The position numbers were made by a program, and so were the translations under genes. The notes beneath the pieces are model-generated. The model did not search any database and was not told where the DNA came from. It was given only the letters and a program-made list of their open reading frames with translations. A stretch of DNA of 64,000 nucleotides from Euleptes europaea (taxonomy: Eukaryota; Chordata; Lepidosauria; Squamata; Sphaerodactylidae), in assembly GCF_029931775.1 (NCBI RefSeq), contig NC_079320.1:84429656-84493655 (forward strand), in the 5' to 3' direction. Below, one piece after another: positions 1-9,243 of the stretch (position 1 is the stretch's first letter; the number at the start of each line of letters is the position of its first letter).

Positions 1-361
1 GTGATGTCATTGTGGGGTCTATTATAGATCCCCAAGTCAGACTGAAGAGTTAGATGATGCCTTCCTGGAACAGATGTCTAAACACTCAAAAAAGAGAGAT
101 GTGGTAGTGATGGGAGATTTCAATTATCCTGAAATCTGTTGGAAGACAAACTGCCAGGACAATAAGGTCCAATAAATTCCTCACTTTCCTTGAAGACAAC
201 TTCATTGTCCAAAAAGTGGAAGAAGCAACAAGGGGAACAGCTATTTTGGATCTGATCTTAACCAATAATGATGACCTGGTTTATGGGGTGGAAGGAATGG
301 GATCCTTAGGTGGGAGTGACCATATTCTCCTGGAGTTTGTTATACAGCAGAAAGGAGAATA
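1..361 (+). mobile_element. CR1-type LINE fragment, endonuclease region
   Basis: Conceptual translation gives pieces typical of the CR1 apurinic-like endonuclease: a block around VVVMGDFNYPEICW, then FLTFLEDNFIVQKVEEATRG, then AILDLILTNNDDLV, then LGGSDHILLEF. The GDFN and SDH motifs belong to the active site of this family. The pieces lie in more than one frame, with stops between them, so it is a decayed copy. The left end is cut by the window edge, and the reverse transcriptase part is absent. Confidence 0.8.
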
Positions 362-440
362 GATTATACTCATGCATTGCATCTTTTAGGGTTTTTAAGA
401 TGCATGGCCTTTTAGCAAGGAGACATTTTAAAACACCATA

Positions 441-640
441 ATAACTGTGTGCCATCAAGTTGCAATTGACTCATGGCAACCCCAGGACCATGGGCTTTTC
501 AAGGCGAGAGTCATTCAGAGGTGGTTGGCAATTGCCTTCCTCTGCTCTGCATAGCAACACCCCTCTTCCTTGGTGGTCTCCCATCTAAGTACTAACCCGT
601 GCTGACCCTGCTTCGCTTCTGAGATCTGATGAGATTGCTA
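441..640 (-). mobile_element. 5S rRNA-derived SINE
   Basis: Read on the minus strand, the head resembles 5S rRNA (ATCTCAGAAGCGAAGCAGGG, then TACTTAGATGGGAGACCACC). The body and tail (CATGAGTCAATTGCAACTTG, then ATGGCACACAG) resemble the Bov-B/Sauria SINE tail. The 5S promoter is internal to such elements. Related copies lie at 1096-2207 (interrupted) and 29590-29690. Confidence 0.75.
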
Positions 641-840
641 TAACACAGAAATCTGAATTCATTCTTCATCTGTGACTAACTGGTCTTAAGATCATGTAGA
701 CTGCATGAATATTTTAAAGTAAATATTCTGTTGTGCCAATGGCCACCCCCAACCACCCAGGAGCTGAATCATAGGGATTCAGGGGTGGAGCAAAGGGAGG
801 GTTGCGTTTAGGAAGGGGAGGGGCCATAGCAGGGCATATA

Positions 841-1029
841 AGGCCACACAATCCACCCTCCAAAGCAGCCATTTCCTCCAGGGGAACTGATCTTGGTCAT
901 CTGGAGATCAGTTCTAACTATGGGAGATCTCTAGGTCCCACCTGGAGGTTGGGAAACCTCAGGAAAGGGGATGTCATAATGTTCTATCCCATGGACAAAA
1001 CTTTATTAAGTGGGTAAAGGTAATTTCAA
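841..1029 (+). repeat. Left arm of an inverted duplication
   Basis: This 189-bp segment recurs as its reverse complement at 3072-3240, with a few substitutions and a ~20-bp length difference. It contains part of the common TAGGGTTGCCA-type MITE (the motif AAAGCAGCCATTT, then AGGGGAACTGATC) followed by a shared non-MITE flank ending in TTATTAAGTGGGTAAAGG. Sharing the flank as well as the MITE argues for a duplicated segment rather than two independent insertions. Confidence 0.75.
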
Positions 1030-1274
1030 ATGCCCTATTCCAACAGTTTCCCTGGCAAATAAAGATGGCTGCAGCATATCACATGTTGGTGGAAACTGCC
1101 GTCAAATCACAGCCGACATATGGCAACCCTGTAGGGCAGGGGTGTCAAACATATGGCCCGCGGGCCAGATCCGGCCCCAGGAGGGCTTTTATCCAGCCTG
1201 CAGAATCAAGGCACCTAGTCCCCATTTCCCCCCTCCCCCCGCCTTTTCTGGGCTTCCCGGGGCCCATGCGTGGC

Positions 1275-1655
1275 TGAAGAAGGAGTGGGAAAGGCTTCGG
1301 CCCAGTCGCACTGTGGGGCTGCTTGCGCGGGCGGGTGAGTACGGAGGCTTTGGCCAGGTCTTGCCAGGCTGCATGCGCGACTGGGTGTGGGGCAGGAGCT
1401 TTGGACTGGTTGCGCTGGGCTGTGGGGTTGCTTGCATGGCTGGGTGTGGGGTGGGAGCATCAGCCCAGTTGTGCTGGGCCACGGGTGTGGGGCAGGAGCT
1501 TCGGCCCAGTCGTGCTGGGCTGCGGGGCCGACTGCACGGCCGGGGGGGGAGCTTTGGCTCAGTTGTGTGGGCAGCGGGGCCGACTGCACAACCAGGTGTG
1601 GGGTGTGAGCTTCGGCTCGGTCACGCGGGGCCGCGTGTGTGGCCGGGTGTGTGTG
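1275..1655 (+). repeat. GC-rich tandem array, unit about 55-60 bp
   Basis: About five diverged units share the pattern GGGGCAGGAGCTT, then TCGTGCTGGGCTG, then GGGGCCGACTGCAC, inside the hAT at 1137-2099. Long open frames cross it on both strands, but they are a by-product of the repeat. Confidence 0.7.
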
Positions 1656-1659
1656 TGGG

Positions 1660-1740
1660 GAAAGTCTTTTCTCTTTTCTCCCTCTTTTTCTGTCACTCTC
1701 CTTTTCTTTCTCTCCCTCTCTTTCTCCCTCTCTTTCTCCC

Positions 1741-1815
<75 letters not shown>

Positions 1816-1826
1816 CTCCCTCCTTT

Positions 1827-1870
<44 letters not shown>

Positions 1871-1921
1871 TCCTTCTTTCCTTCTTTCCTTCTTTCCTTC
1901 TTTCTTTCTCTTCCTCCCTTT

Positions 1922-2013
<92 letters not shown>

Positions 2014-2015
2014 GT
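1660..2015 (+). repeat. TTTC/CTTT polypyrimidine tract
   Basis: About 350 bp of almost pure pyrimidine on the plus strand, mostly CTTT repeats, with short CCTT and CTCC interruptions near 1815, 1870-1900 and 1915. It is a simple repeat, and its translated frames (Phe/Leu/Ser runs or Lys/Glu/Arg runs) are not genes. Confidence 0.95.
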
Positions 2016-2229
2016 TTGTTTGTGTGCACGTGGCTCAGCCTAACCAAATGACATTTATGTCATATCCGGCCCACCTAACATATGAGTTTGACACCCCTGC
2101 TGTAGGGTTTCCAAGCCAAAAGAGGTTCAGAATAGGTTTGCTACTGCCTGCCTCTGCGTAGCAACCTTGGATTTTCTCGATGGTCTCCCATCCAACTACT
2201 AAAATATTAGGCAGGAAAAGGTATCAAGT

Positions 2230-2985
2230 TTATTTGGTATTTTAACTCCTCCCCCCCGTTTGCAGTAAAAGTGTCAAGAAAATACATCTTCAAACAAGCA
2301 AGTCTTTACTATAAATATATGAACTGATTTCTAATCTGTATTAGAAACTCTGAGCAAAAGAAAAGTTACATCATCATTCCAAAGACGACTTAACTTACAG
2401 AACAGTTTGCAAGAGATTTAAAGGATATCACAAAGATTATGAAAATAAACGTTTCTATTCATACCTTATCTTGTCGTAAAAAACCTCCAAAGATCCTTTT
2501 AAAGCTATTTAAAGAAATTAGGATTCTTGATTTAAAAAAAAAATGAAGAAGAAGACGCAAGCTCCAGGTATAACTGGGTTTTCTTTGCTGCTGAAGCTGC
2601 AGGCCAGCATAACAAACACACTTCTTAGCAACACCTGTTGCTAAGGAAGACCGCTGAGACCCAGCTTAAAGAAACAGAAGAATTTAGAAACATGCTTCAA
2701 AACTGCTGCAACAAAATTGCCGAGGTATTACGTACATTTATATCTGTGTATGTATTCAAGATGGGAGTATTTAATATGAGTTATCATCCGAGCCCAATGT
2801 TTTAAAGATATTCAAAACAGTAGTCATGTTAATCCACTGCAGCAAACAGAAATCAAGTGGCACATCATTCACTTCAAGATTAACCAAGTTGTTTTTCAAT
2901 GTAGGCTTTTGTGAGTCACCCCTCACTTCTTCAGACACATGGACAAGGCATGCATCTTCTGAAGAACAGAGGTCAAATTTCCGGA
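2230..2985. other. No gene seen; AT-rich interspersed sequence
   Basis: Nothing coding is recognisable here. From about 2988 to 3072 there is a trace of CR1 3' sequence on the plus strand (ATAGAGGTTTATAAAATTATGCATGGAG), matching the better CR1 copy near 5185-5215. Confidence 0.4.
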
Positions 2986-3071
2986 GTCTTAAGGTCAGAT
3001 AGAGGTTTATAAAATTATGCATGGAGTAGAGAGAGTTGACAAAGAGAACCTTTCTCAGTTTCCCAAAATAC

Positions 3072-3240
3072 TTGAAATGACCTTTACCCACTTAATAAAG
3101 TTTTGTCCATGGGATGGAACATTATGACATCCCCTTTCCTGAGGTTTCCCAAGATCTCCCATAGTTAGAAGTGATCTCCAGATGATCAAGATCAGTTCCC
3201 CTGGAGGAAATGGCTGCTTTGGAGGGTGGATTGTATGGCT
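3072..3240 (-). repeat. Right arm of the inverted duplication
   Basis: Reverse-complement copy of 841-1029, including both the MITE-like part (AGTTCCCCTGGAGGAAATGG) and the flank with CACTTAATAAAGTTTTGTCC. It lacks a ~20-bp piece present in the left arm. Confidence 0.75.
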
Positions 3241-3605
3241 CTTTTTGTAGATGGGAATTGAAAATGTGGCTCTCCATTAGCCGTGGAGCAAGTACCGCTG
3301 TCGTAAAACTATGGAAGTGTAGAGGAAAAGGTGTAGGGTAGTACAGGGAGGGGTGTAGGGGGAAAGGGGGATACTAATCATAATAACCCAAACAAGCCCT
3401 GAGCTTCTGGCTGTCTGGGTGAACCCCAAGCTGCTGTCTGGCCTGGCACTGGGGTGTGTGTCAAGTGGCACCCCTGCCTTCTGGTGCCCATGGCAATCAC
3501 ATCTGTCCACCTAGCCAGCTGCACATGCCTTGTGAAATGATCTTAATGGCAATTGGCAAGATAGATGTGGAGATAGGGTTGCCAGGTCCCCCCAGTGATG
3601 GAAAG

Positions 3606-3807
3606 TAGGGTTGCCAGATCCAGGTTGGGAAACTCCTGAAGATTTGGGGATGGAGCCTGGGGGACACAGGGACCTCAGTGGGGTACAGTACCATAGAGTC
3701 CACCTTCCAAAGCAGCCATTTTCTCCAGGGGAACTGTTCTCTGTAGTCTGGGGATGACCTGTAATTCTGGGAGATCCCCAGGTCCCACCTGGAGGCTGGC
3801 ATCCCTA
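3606..3807. mobile_element. Short hAT MITE (TAGGGTTGCCA family)
   Basis: A ~200-bp copy of the most numerous repeat in the window. The ends are TAGGGTTGCCAGATCCAGG and CCTGGAGGCTGGCATCCCTA, and the middle has the conserved block AAAGCAGCCATTTTCTCCAG. The target duplication is not clear in this copy. A second truncated start, TAGGGTTGCCAGGTCCCCCC, lies just before it at about 3573. Confidence 0.75.
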
Positions 3808-4072
3808 CATGGAGAAAGCTTCCCCCCAGGAATGCAATGTATCTTTTGGTACTCTGAGCATATTGCATGCATGTTCACAAAGACCCCAGGGGGTCAAGTT
3901 ACCCATCAACAGAAATGGTGAATGAGTTTTGCCTCACTTAATTTGTTGCCACTGCAGGTGAATGGCAGCTGTTCAGCTTGTATAGAAATTCCACTGGGGG
4001 AAGGTGGCTTCACTAAATATGGGTTTCCTCTCTTTTGTGACAGATTCTCCTTTATTTTAGGCAATATATGCT

Positions 4073-4332
4073 GAGCCAGCGTGGTGTAGCAGTTAAGAGC
4101 GGCGGACTCTAATCTGGTGAACCAGGTTGGTTTCCCCACTCCTACACATGAAGCCAGCTGGGTGACCTTGGGCTAATCACAGTTCTCTCTGAGCTCTCTC
4201 AGCCTCACCTACCGCACAAGGTGTCTGTTGTGGGGAGAGGAAGGGAAGGAGATTGTAGGATGCTTTGATTCTCCTTAAAAGGTAGAGATAATTGGCGTAT
4301 AAAAACCAACTCTTCTCCTCCTTCTCCTTCTT
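4073..4332 (+). mobile_element. tRNA-derived SINE, GTGGTGTAG family
   Basis: The head GTGGTGTAGCAGTTAAGAGC looks like a tRNA A box, and CAGGTTGGTTTCCCCA like a B box. The body contains GGTGTCTGTTGTGGGGAGAG and ends in a pyrimidine-rich CTTCTCCTCC tail. A reversed and longer relative is at 8887-9243, and a 5'-truncated one at about 37310-37450. Confidence 0.75.
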
Positions 4333-4792
4333 GCTATGGGCATTTTTAAGGAGACAGTTACATATCAATTTAATAAGTAAGAATTGTGTATGAGGTTGAA
4401 ATAGATTCAAATGATTGTTTTTTTAAAATAAGGCTTTGTTTATAATCATCTTGAAAAATCAGTGTAAGGCACTGAATTGCGGCCTCTACTGAAAGCCAGT
4501 GCACAACTAATTGTAATCATTTGTGCACAATGGAACCGATCCAGTAATGCGATTTATGAGCATCTTAATATAGCGGGCTAGACTGCTTACTCTCAAGCAG
4601 TGCAACAATGAAAGTGATAAATATATTGAATTGTATTTCTAATTAGGCACTGATTTTAATTTAATCTCTAAACCCCACTTTAGTTCTGTGTATGACCATG
4701 GGAAGCCAGAAATTAAGAGTGTCACAAGGAGAAAAGAGCAACCAAAATGATTAGGGGACTAGAGCAACTGTCTTACAGGGAGCGGTTAAGAC

Positions 4793-5138
4793 TGTCAGGA
4801 GCAAGCCATGAGGATGGTATGCGGTAGTGTGATTAAGCTGCCTCCAGGTGCTGTTGTGCTATTCTGTCCAGCCTGTGCCCCATGTTTAGTCTTCATAGAT
4901 TCCCATACTGTGGGAAATGCCAAGTACTCCTTCCTGCCTTTGGGAGGGGGGTTGCCTGGGTTACCAGTTATCTCCTATTGCTCTTCCATATATGCCTGTG
5001 CCTTACCTTTGTCCCTTACTAGTGTTCTTCTGAAATATGGCTTCTGAAATCTGTCGATTATAACCAATAAAACTGCTTTTGTGGACTTGCCGTCTGCTGG
5101 AATCTGTTTATGGGTTTGCCGCAGGGCTAGAGCTCACA
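4793..5138 (+). mobile_element. Solo LTR, gypsy-like, in CR1
   Basis: 346 bp starting TGTCAGGAGC and ending GAGCTCACA. It is bounded by a perfect 5-bp duplication AAGAC (4788-4792 and 5139-5143), and removing it restores the CR1 line GGTTAAGACGCTTAGG. An AATAAA lies near its 3' part (about 5067), followed by an ACTGCTTTTGTGGACTTG stretch resembling the gypsy LTR at 17623. It is a fossil solo LTR with no internal region left. Confidence 0.85.
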
Positions 5139-5539
5139 AAGACGCTTAGGGCTGTTTAGCTTGGAAAGAAGGTGGCTAAGGGGTGATATGATAGAGGTCT
5201 ATAAAATTATGTATGGTTTGGAGAGAGTGGACAGGGAGAAATTTTTCTCCCTCTCCCATAATACTAGAACGCGAGGTCATCTGTTGAAGCTGGAGGGTGA
5301 GAGATTCTAAACAGATAAAAGGAAGTATTTTTTTCACACAACACATAGTTAAATTGTGGAACTCCCTGCCCCAGGATGTGGTGATGGCTGCCAACTTGGA
5401 AGGCTTTAAGAGGGGAGTAGACATATTCATGGAGGAAAGGGGTATTCATGGCTATTAGTTAAAATGGATACTAGTCATGCTGCATACCTATTCTCTCTAG
5501 TATCAGAGGAGTATGCCTATTATATTGGGTGCTGTGGAA

Positions 5540-6889
5540 TAGGGCTGTCAATTCGTTTCGGCCTGAACTGAAAAACAGCTGAATTTCCCCTGATTCTGCG
5601 GTTTTTAGTTCGGGACGAACCGAACTCAAAAATGGCAGGAAACCTGGGAGCCGAATTCAGCGAGTTCGGGAGTTCACGAATAAATCCGGCAAATTCGGGC
5701 CGTCAGTAAGCAGCATTCTCCTCTCCCGGCCAATCGGTGGCCAAGCTGGGTCTTCTTCTGGCCAATCAGTCAGGATTGAGTACTGGAGGAATCAGCTGAT
5801 GAGTGGCCGGCTGGGGAGAGAGAGAGAGTGAGAGAAATCCTCGTGTGTGTGTGTGTGGGGGGGGGTGCTTGTGCACATTCGCTCCTTTTCGTGGCTGCAG
5901 GGGGCGCATTTTTGGGGGTAAAGACCCCAAACTTTCAGTGGAGCTTCAGACAAGCCTTCTTAAGAGACCCCCCAAGTTTTGTAAACATTGGGTCAGGGGG
6001 TCCTGAGATATGGGCTCCCCCCTTTTCTCTTTCCGTGGCTACAGGGAGCGCATTTTTAGGGGTACAGACCCCAACCTTTCAGCGGAGCTTTAGACAAGCC
6101 TTCTTAAGAGACCCCCCAAGTTTTGTAGACTTTGGGTCAGGGGGTCCCGAGATATGGGCTCCAACCCTTTTCCCTCCCCCCTTTTCCATTTCCGTGGCTG
6201 CAGGGGGTGCTTTTTTGGGGGTGCAGCCCCAAAACCTTCAGGATATCTTCAGATGAGCCTTCTTAAGAGACCCCCCAAGTTTGGTAAAGATGGGTTCAGT
6301 GGGGGCAGAAATATCGGCTCCCCCCTTTTCTCTTTCCGTGGCTGCAGGGGGCACATTTTTGGGGGTACAGACCCCAAACTTTCAGCGGTGCTTCAGACAA
6401 GCCTTCTTAAGAGACCCCCCAAGTTTTGTAAACATTGGGTCAGGGCCCCCCGAGATATGGGCTTTCCCCTTTGCCCTTTTCCCTATTGGGATGAATGGAT
6501 CACCAGATCCTGTATACATCTCCAGAGCAGAACGTCCCATGCTTAAATGGAATCGTCTTGGATTACCCAGTCCTCCTCCCAGCCCCTCCTGATGGAACAG
6601 AAGACAGCCACAGTAAGACCCCTTTGGGGGCTTTAATCTATACTTTTTCTCCTGTGTGTGTGTGTGTGGGGGAAGCAGAGTCTCTGTGTGTGTGTGTGGG
6701 GGAAAGCAGAGTCTGTGTGGGGAGGGAGCAGTTTCTGTGGGTGGGTGGGGGAAAGCCAAAGGGGGCTTTCGCCCGTTCTGCCTGGGGGACCCGAAGTGGG
6801 GAGTTCGGACTTCGGCATATCCCGAATCTAAACGGGCCGAATTCAGCCGAATCCGAACTATACTGAATTTTTTTTAATTCAACAGCCCA
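5540..6889 (-). mobile_element. hAT element with iterated ~145-bp units, copy 1
   Basis: It starts TAGGGCTGTCAATTCG and ends AATTCAACAGCCCA, flanked by a perfect 8-bp duplication CTGTGGAA (5532-5539 and 6890-6897). The interior holds four tandem units beginning at about 5890, 6034, 6193 and 6336. Each has GTGGCTGCAGGGGGCGCATT, then ACCCCAAACTTTCAGCGGAG, then AGAGACCCCCCAAGTTTTGT, then GGGTCAGGGGGTCC. No transposase is present. It is in the opposite orientation to the copy at 44242-45992. Open frames through the units are likely incidental. Confidence 0.9.
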
Positions 6890-7032
6890 CTGTGGAACAC
6901 AGGCAAGATAATGCTGCTGCAGTCGTCTTGTTTGTGGGCTTCCTAGAGGCACCTAGTTGGCCACTGTGTGAACAAACTGCTGGACTTGATGGGCCTAGGT
7001 CTGATCCAGTAGGGCCTTTCTTATGTTCTTAT

Positions 7033-7685
7033 GAGAAATAATGACACAGCATGGAGCATCCCATAAACGTCTGGGACTTCCCTGAGCACAGTGTTCAAGA
7101 GAGATACCTCTAAAAGTCAGATGTGGTGTACATGTGACTGAAAGTGTGCTTCCTTGAGTCAATGTCCTACATGCTAAGTTTTAAACCGCAAGCAATAAAT
7201 TGTCACTTGAAAATATAAATTACTCAAATGGAAAGATATAACTATTAGGGGAGACAGAGCAGATGCAGTTCAGTGGGTGATATATAACCCAGTGATTCAG
7301 ATTGATGGCTTTCCCAGCCATATTTATCACCTAGGAGTTCAGATAAATGGTTTATTGAGCTAGATTTATCACTATCTGGGAGAGATTTATAAAAATGAAC
7401 TGATTCTTCTATATTAAGCTGCAGTTGTAACCTATGGATTCACACAAATTTTTCTGTAAAACATTGATAAACTCATGTTGCATATTAAACATGTATCAAG
7501 TGATGAATCTACTAGGACTGAAATTAATGAGTCTGCTTTATTTCATGGAGAATAGCAAGCAATATCATAAGGCCAACACCCCTGAGACCGATCCTCTATC
7601 TCACCACAAAATGCTTAATCTCCACTAAGGAGAAAGTGTGTCTGTAGAGTTCAGATCAGCCTGTCATGGTGACCCTACTGTCCAG
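7033..7685. other. No gene or recognised repeat seen
   Basis: AT-rich sequence between the CR1 3' end and the Penelope-like fragment. I found no open frame of note, no terminal repeats and no tRNA-like boxes. Confidence 0.4.
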
Positions 7686-7689
7686 AAAT

Positions 7690-8256
7690 GTTTGAGTGGC
7701 TGAACATGGACTGACACAAACAGGACACAGGGTCTTATTCCAAGACACTGAAAGACTGGACAATTCTACCAACTATTTTGTCAGATTGCACAGAGAAGCC
7801 ATTGAAATTCATAAACATCAGCACAACTTTAACAGAAAAGAAGAGAGTTTAAGAATGAATAAGGCTTGGCTTCCTGTCCTGAAAACCTCCAGACTAACAA
7901 AGACTTCAGTCCACAATAGCCATGCCGATTAGCTTTGGATTTCACACATTAACAGATCACTTCAGGATACAATGGTTCCATATTAACATACCACACCCTC
8001 ATTAGCACATTATCTTGATACTTACAGGACAATGATTAGCAAATTACCTTTGATACTTTTTGCAGGACAATGATTCAGCTCAAACCCAACCCCTTTCTGA
8101 CTATATATTACTTTTCCTACACACTTGCCACTGAGAGACACTGCCCTTCAGTGTTACTCCTCTGAAGATGCCTGCCACAGCTGCTGGCGAAACGTCAGGA
8201 AAGAAAATACCAAGACCACGGTCACACAGCCCGGATAACCTACAAGAACCAATAAA
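7690..8256 (+). mobile_element. Penelope-like element (PLE) fragment, family 1, 3' part
   Basis: The translation at 7690-7930 includes YFVRLHREAIEIHKH and FNRKEESLRMNKAWLP, the typical end of the PLE GIY-YIG endonuclease polypeptide. The rest (to CCCGGATAACCTACAAGAACC) is the terminal repeat, shared with the reversed copy at about 34672-35185. It is a 5'-truncated fossil; the reverse transcriptase part is not present. Confidence 0.8.
8158..8200 (+). ncRNA. Hammerhead-ribozyme-like motif, PLE family 1
   Basis: Seen: TCCT, CTGAAGA, T, GCCTGC, loop CACAGCT, GCTGGC, GAAA, CGTC, AGGA. This gives stem I TCCT/AGGA, a core CUGANGA, stem II GCCTGC/GCTGGC with one U-U mismatch, GAAA, a self-complementary ACGT as minimal stem III, and C at the cleavage position. 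One extra base follows CUGANGA. Hammerhead variants are known from PLE terminal repeats; activity of this copy is inferred, not shown. Confidence 0.7.
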
Positions 8257-8762
8257 CATCATTTTGACTGAAAGAATTTTAGACAGCAGTCAGAACTGGA
8301 AAAGGCACTTGCTTATGTATTCTGGAAGGTTTTTTGCTTCTGCCGCAAAAGAATTCCAGGAGTTGCTACTGCCAGTTCTTCACTTGGGATTACTGGAACT
8401 AGTCATTGGAAACACTTAAATGGTATTCTGAAATAGCAGGAGAAGTCATCCAGCCGTTTGACTGCATTCTGCAAGTGGATGGAAACTGCATTCAGGTTTA
8501 GATCAAACAAGTGAATTAACGCAGAAGGTCAACAGATGATAAAGCAACAAATTCAGCATTTGAGGGGTGTGCATGAATACTTAATGGTGTATGAAACCGC
8601 AGTAGAAATTAGCCCTTGGTCCAAATGGCTATTTTGGTGTTCCTGGAATCATACAATTTGGCAGTCCAAGGATCTTTGGACAAGCTCTTCACAGACAACC
8701 GTGGAAATTTTCTGGGTCCCATACAGCTGCTTGGCAAGTATGATGAGGTGATGTGGTCACTG

Positions 8763-8853
8763 GGGGTGTGGGGGGTAGTTGTGAATTTCCTGCATTGTGC
8801 AGGGGGTTGGACTAGATGACCCTGGTGGTCCCTTCCAACTCTATGATTCTATG
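8763..8853 (+). mobile_element. CR1 LINE 3' tail
   Basis: GGGGGTTGGACTAGATGACC, then GGTCCCTTCCAACTCTATG, then ATTCTATGA is the classic CR1 3' end with its terminal repeat. Only the tail is present. Confidence 0.85.
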
Positions 8854-8886
8854 AGCATCTGCAGTGTATATTTTCAAAGGAGGGTA

Positions 8887-9243
8887 GAAGAAGAAGAAGA
8901 GTTGTTTTTTATACCCTGATTTTCTCTACCTTTAAGGAGTCTCAAACCGGCTTCCAATCACCTTCCTTTCCTCTCCCCACAACAGACACCTTGTGAGGTA
9001 GGTGGGGCTGAGAGAGTTCGGAGAGAACTGGGACTAACCCAAGTTCACCCAGCAGGCTTCATGTGTAGGAGTGGGGAATCGAACCCAGTTCTCCAGATTA
9101 GAGTACACCACTCATGTGGAGGAGTGGGGAAACAAACCTGGCTCACCAGATAATGGTTCACCGCTCATGGGGAGGAGTGGGGAATCATACCCGGTTCTCT
9201 AGATTACAGTCCACCGCTCCTAACCACTACACCACACTGGCTC
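8887..9243 (-). mobile_element. tRNA-derived SINE with three tandem head modules
   Basis: Minus-strand copy of the GTGGTGTAG family. The tRNA-like head GTGGTGTAGTGGTTAGGAGC is near 9235, and the poly-pyrimidine tail (on the minus strand) is near 8890. The B-box-like block GGAGTGGGGAA, then ACCCGGTTCTC/ACCTGGCTCACC, then AGATTA occurs three times in tandem (about 9067-9115, 9117-9170, 9172-9225). The family member at 4073-4332 has one. Confidence 0.75.

Larger units (their letters stand above)
1137..2099. mobile_element. Non-autonomous hAT element (CAGGGGTGTCAAAC family)
   Basis: The terminal inverted repeats are CAGGGGTGTCAAACATAT and ATATGAGTTTGACACCCCTG. It is flanked by a perfect 8-bp target duplication, CTGTAGGG (1129-1136 and 2100-2107), diagnostic of the hAT superfamily. 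There is no transposase. The interior holds a GC-rich tandem array (about 1270-1650) and a long TTTC tract (about 1660-2015). The partial element at 60494-60825 shares its ends. Confidence 0.9.
1096..2207 (-). mobile_element. 5S-derived SINE split by a hAT element
   Basis: The parts at 1096-1136 (CGTCAAATCACAGCCGACAT) and 2100-2207 (CTGCCTCTGCGTAGCAACC, then GGTCTCCCATCCAACTACTA) are the two halves of one minus-strand SINE of the 5S-derived type. The hAT at 1137-2099 sits between them. Confidence 0.7.
4729..7032 (+). mobile_element. CR1 LINE 3' end, split by a solo LTR and a hAT
   Basis: Remaining CR1 parts are 4729-4792, 5139-5539 and 6890-7032. They read as the C-terminal region (ERLRRLGLFSLE across the LTR insertion, then GDMIEVYKIM-like, then RKYFFHTT) and the 3' UTR. 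The end reads GGACTTGATGGGCCTAGGTC, then CTTATGTTCTTATGA, the CR1 terminal octamer-like tail. It is 5'-truncated. The solo LTR at 4793-5138 and the hAT at 5540-6889 inserted later. Confidence 0.85.

Noticed and set aside
1010-2161. Long open frames on both strands (up to 383 codons)
   Set aside because: They are created by the GC-rich tandem array and the TTTC tract inside a hAT element. The products are Phe/Leu/Ser or Lys/Glu/Arg runs.
2771-3091. 106-codon minus-strand frame
   Set aside because: It runs antisense through a CR1 3' trace and the inverted-duplication arm.
5803-6592. Repeating peptide SVAAGGAFLGVQTP in two frames
   Set aside because: It looks like a repeat protein, but it tracks the ~145-bp DNA unit of a non-autonomous hAT. 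The frame is not kept from unit to unit, and stops end each stretch.
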